The position numbers were made by a program, and so were the translations under genes. The notes below the pieces were generated by a model. The model saw nothing but the letters and a program-made list of their open reading frames with translations. It did no database searches and was not told the DNA's origin. This document shows, piece by piece, positions 4,455-6,181 of a DNA stretch of 6,181 nt (position 1 is its first letter; each line of letters starts with the position of its first letter). This DNA comes from Acidobacteriaceae bacterium (GTDB taxonomy: Bacteria > Acidobacteriota > Terriglobia > Terriglobales > Acidobacteriaceae): positions 1-6,181 of the forward strand of contig WQYS01000151.1 in NCBI GenBank assembly GCA_009781125.1, written 5' to 3'.

Positions 4455-6181
4455 ATGACAAAGCAAGTCTTTTACGATCCTCACCGCAAGCGCTGGAAAC
4501 GGCTGCGTCTGCTCTTTGATTTGCTGGCGCTGGCGGGCTTGATAATCGGCGCGATCTTTGTCATCGGCGTGGTGCGCATCAAGCCGCTGCCGGAGCTTAT
4601 GCTGACCGAGCAGAAGCGCAACTACCGGACCATCGCCGCCAATCAGAACGCAAAGCTCAAGAACCAGAAGCGGTCTGCGCACCGGCGCACCGACATCAGC
4701 CCGGCGGACGTCACCCTGAACGCAGGCGAAGGTCTGCGGGCCGCCTACTACGTCGAGGACGACCCAGCCAGTTTTTCGTCCTTCCGCGACCACGTCAGCC
4801 AGATCGACCTTCTCTTCCCGGAGTGGCTGCACGTCGTCACGCCGGACGGTTCGCTGACCGGCTACACCATCGACTATCGCGCCTTCCCTGTCATTACCAA
4901 GTCGGGAGTGCAGCCCGTAGACCGCGAGGCCAAGGTGGCCCGCACCATCGCCGAGAACCACGTCAACCTCGACATCTTCCCGCTGGTCAACAACTACAAC
5001 ACGCCCAAGGGAGTCTTTCAGCCCGAGGTCGGCGAGTTCCTCTCCAACCCCGACGCGCGCGCGAATTTCATTCGCCAGGTTGATAAGTTCCTTGCCGCCA
5101 ATTCCACCTATCGCGGACTTTCGCTCGACTTCGAGGAGATACCAGACACGGCTCAGGCAGGCTTTCAGAATCTGGTTGCCGAGCTCTATGCCGACTTTCA
5201 TGCTCGCTCGCTGCGGCTGTATGTAAACGCTCCAGTCGATAACGACAGCTACGATCTGAAGTTTCTGGCCGACCACTCCGACGGCCTGCTGATTATGAAC
5301 TACGATCAGCACCAGACGGAGAGCGAACCCGGTCCCATCGCCTCGCAGGACTGGTTTATTGACAACTTGAAGGAAGTCCTGAAAACCGTTCCAAAAGAGA
5401 AGGTTATCTGCTCCATCGGAAGCTACGGCTACAACTGGACCACAACCCTGCCTCAAGCGGCAAGGAAGGGACAGCAACCGCCGCCAGTCAAGGTTCTTTC
5501 GACCGACCAGCTCTCCACGCAAGAGGCCTGGCAGGACGCCTACGACAGCGGCTCCGACATCGATCTCGACGACGACTCGCTCAACGTCCACTTCCAGTAC
5601 GACGACGAGGACGCCGGTGTCCACCACGAGGTCTGGTTCCTGGACGCCGTAACGGTGCTCAACCAGATGCGGGCCGCGCGCGCGCTCGGCATCGAGACCT
5701 ATGCGCTGTGGCGGCTAGGCCAGGAGGACAACTCCCTGTGGAAGATATGGGACAAGCCCCTGCACGCCGATCCGGCCAACGATCTCGCCCACGTCGAACC
5801 CGGTTACGACGTTGACACCGAGGGCGAAGGCGACATCCTGCGTATCACCCGCAGGCCGCAGGACGGCGTGCGCGACATCACGCTCGACGACGATGATAGC
5901 GTTCCGCTGCAATACCGCATGATTACGCAGGAGATCATGCGGTCTTACCCGCTCTCCTACACCGTTGGGCAGTACGGCTACCATCAGAAGAAGGTCGCAC
6001 TCAGCTTCGACGACGGCCCCGATCCTGAGTGGACCCCCAGGATCCTCGACATCCTCAAGCGCTACAACGTCAAGGGAACCTTCTTCATGGTCGGCGAGAA
6101 TGCCGAGAAGTACCCCGGCATCATGCAGCGCGTCTACCGCGAAGGCCACGAGATCGGCAACCATACCTTCACGCATCCGGA
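4455..6181 (+). CDS. Membrane-anchored GH18-like / NodB polysaccharide deacetylase fusion, N-terminal part (runs off right edge)
   Basis: The frame is open for 575 codons to the window edge. It starts with a basic segment (RKRWKRLR, 11-18) and one membrane helix (about 19-42), so the rest should lie outside the cytoplasmic membrane. Residues about 95-430 resemble a GH18 chitinase-like barrel: RGLSLDFEEI keeps the last Asp (D225) and catalytic Glu (E227) of DxxDxDxE but has Arg and Ser at the first two Asp positions. HEVWFLDA and YALWRLGQED are late-barrel motifs. A linker leads to a NodB domain: LSFDDGPD (D519, D520) and HTFTH (H570, H574) carry the metal-binding and catalytic residues. The family removes acetyl groups from polymers such as N-acetylglucosamine glycans. 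Proteins of this architecture often end in a family 2 glycosyltransferase domain; that part is outside the window. ATG 4455 has no spaced Shine-Dalgarno but gives a family-like N-terminus. Confidence 0.9.
   Translation, partial: MTKQVFYDPHRKRWKRLRLLFDLLALAGLIIGAIFVIGVVRIKPLPELMLTEQKRNYRTIAANQNAKLKNQKRSAHRRTDISPADVTLNAGEGLRAAYYVEDDPASFSSFRDHVSQIDLLFPEWLHVVTPDGSLTGYTIDYRAFPVITKSGVQPVDREAKVARTIAENHVNLDIFPLVNNYNTPKGVFQPEVGEFLSNPDARANFIRQVDKFLAANSTYRGLSLDFEEIPDTAQAGFQNLVAELYADFHARSLRLYVNAPVDNDSYDLKFLADHSDGLLIMNYDQHQTESEPGPIASQDWFIDNLKEVLKTVPKEKVICSIGSYGYNWTTTLPQAARKGQQPPPVKVLSTDQLSTQEAWQDAYDSGSDIDLDDDSLNVHFQYDDEDAGVHHEVWFLDAVTVLNQMRAARALGIETYALWRLGQEDNSLWKIWDKPLHADPANDLAHVEPGYDVDTEGEGDILRITRRPQDGVRDITLDDDDSVPLQYRMITQEIMRSYPLSYTVGQYGYHQKKVALSFDDGPDPEWTPRILDILKRYNVKGTFFMVGENAEKYPGIMQRVYREGHEIGNHTFTHP

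Noticed and set aside
4443..5627. A 394-codon open frame on the minus strand opposite the fusion gene
   Set aside because: Its Val/Asp-rich composition mirrors the codons of the GH18-like region, and the plus strand encodes recognisable motifs.
5715..6176. A 153-codon minus-strand open frame
   Set aside because: It is a shadow of the NodB-encoding region; no family features.
1..6181. tRNA genes, CRISPR arrays, insertion sequences or an integrase
   Set aside because: No cloverleaf with a TTCGAA-type T-loop in context, no regularly spaced repeats, and no transposase or integrase motifs were seen.

Overview
The window looks chromosomal, from a moderately GC-rich Gram-negative-type bacterium. 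I would place it in or near the Acidobacteriaceae. The clues are an Hfq with an Ala/Pro-rich tail followed by HflX, and a long membrane-anchored fusion starting with a GH18-like domain and a NodB deacetylase domain. The placement is an inference from gene content, not a database match.

Layout from left to right. (1) Minus strand: the first 59 codons of hflX at the left edge, preceded by a complete hfq with a clear ribosome binding site and a plausible sigma-70 promoter; hfq and hflX probably form one operon. (2) Plus strand: a DegT/DnrJ/EryC1/StrS-family sugar aminotransferase, divergent from hfq. (3) Plus strand, 42 bases later: a higB-higA toxin-antitoxin pair in the usual toxin-first order. 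(4) Minus strand: a 464-residue multi-pass membrane protein resembling GT-C (family 39-like) glycosyltransferases, whose 3' end overlaps the 3' end of higA by 17 bases. (5) A 482-base region without protein genes (3973-4454). (6) Plus strand: the first 575 codons of a membrane-anchored GH18-like plus NodB polysaccharide deacetylase, running off the right edge.

The gene-poor region is the most interesting part. On the minus strand a near-consensus promoter is followed about 77 bases later by an intrinsic terminator. The RNA between folds into a GNRA-capped hairpin that needs a G-U wobble available only on the minus strand. Beyond the terminator, still on the minus strand, lies a second structured element of about 180 nt. 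It has a 9-bp closing stem, a 14-bp helix with three wobble pairs specific to that strand, two GNRA tetraloops, and a downstream segment that can steal the 3' strand of the closing stem. This resembles a riboswitch or cis-regulatory leader for the membrane glycosyltransferase gene, with a small RNA or attenuator in front. I do not recognise it as a known RNA family. Facing away from it, the fusion gene has its own near-consensus plus-strand promoter, with a 7-bp inverted repeat bracketing the -10 box.

Functionally, the aminotransferase, the GT-C-like protein and the deacetylase fusion all fit cell-surface or exopolysaccharide metabolism. They are not one operon, because they lie on different strands with separate control. 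Hfq and HflX are RNA-biology housekeeping genes, and higBA looks like an inserted stability module.
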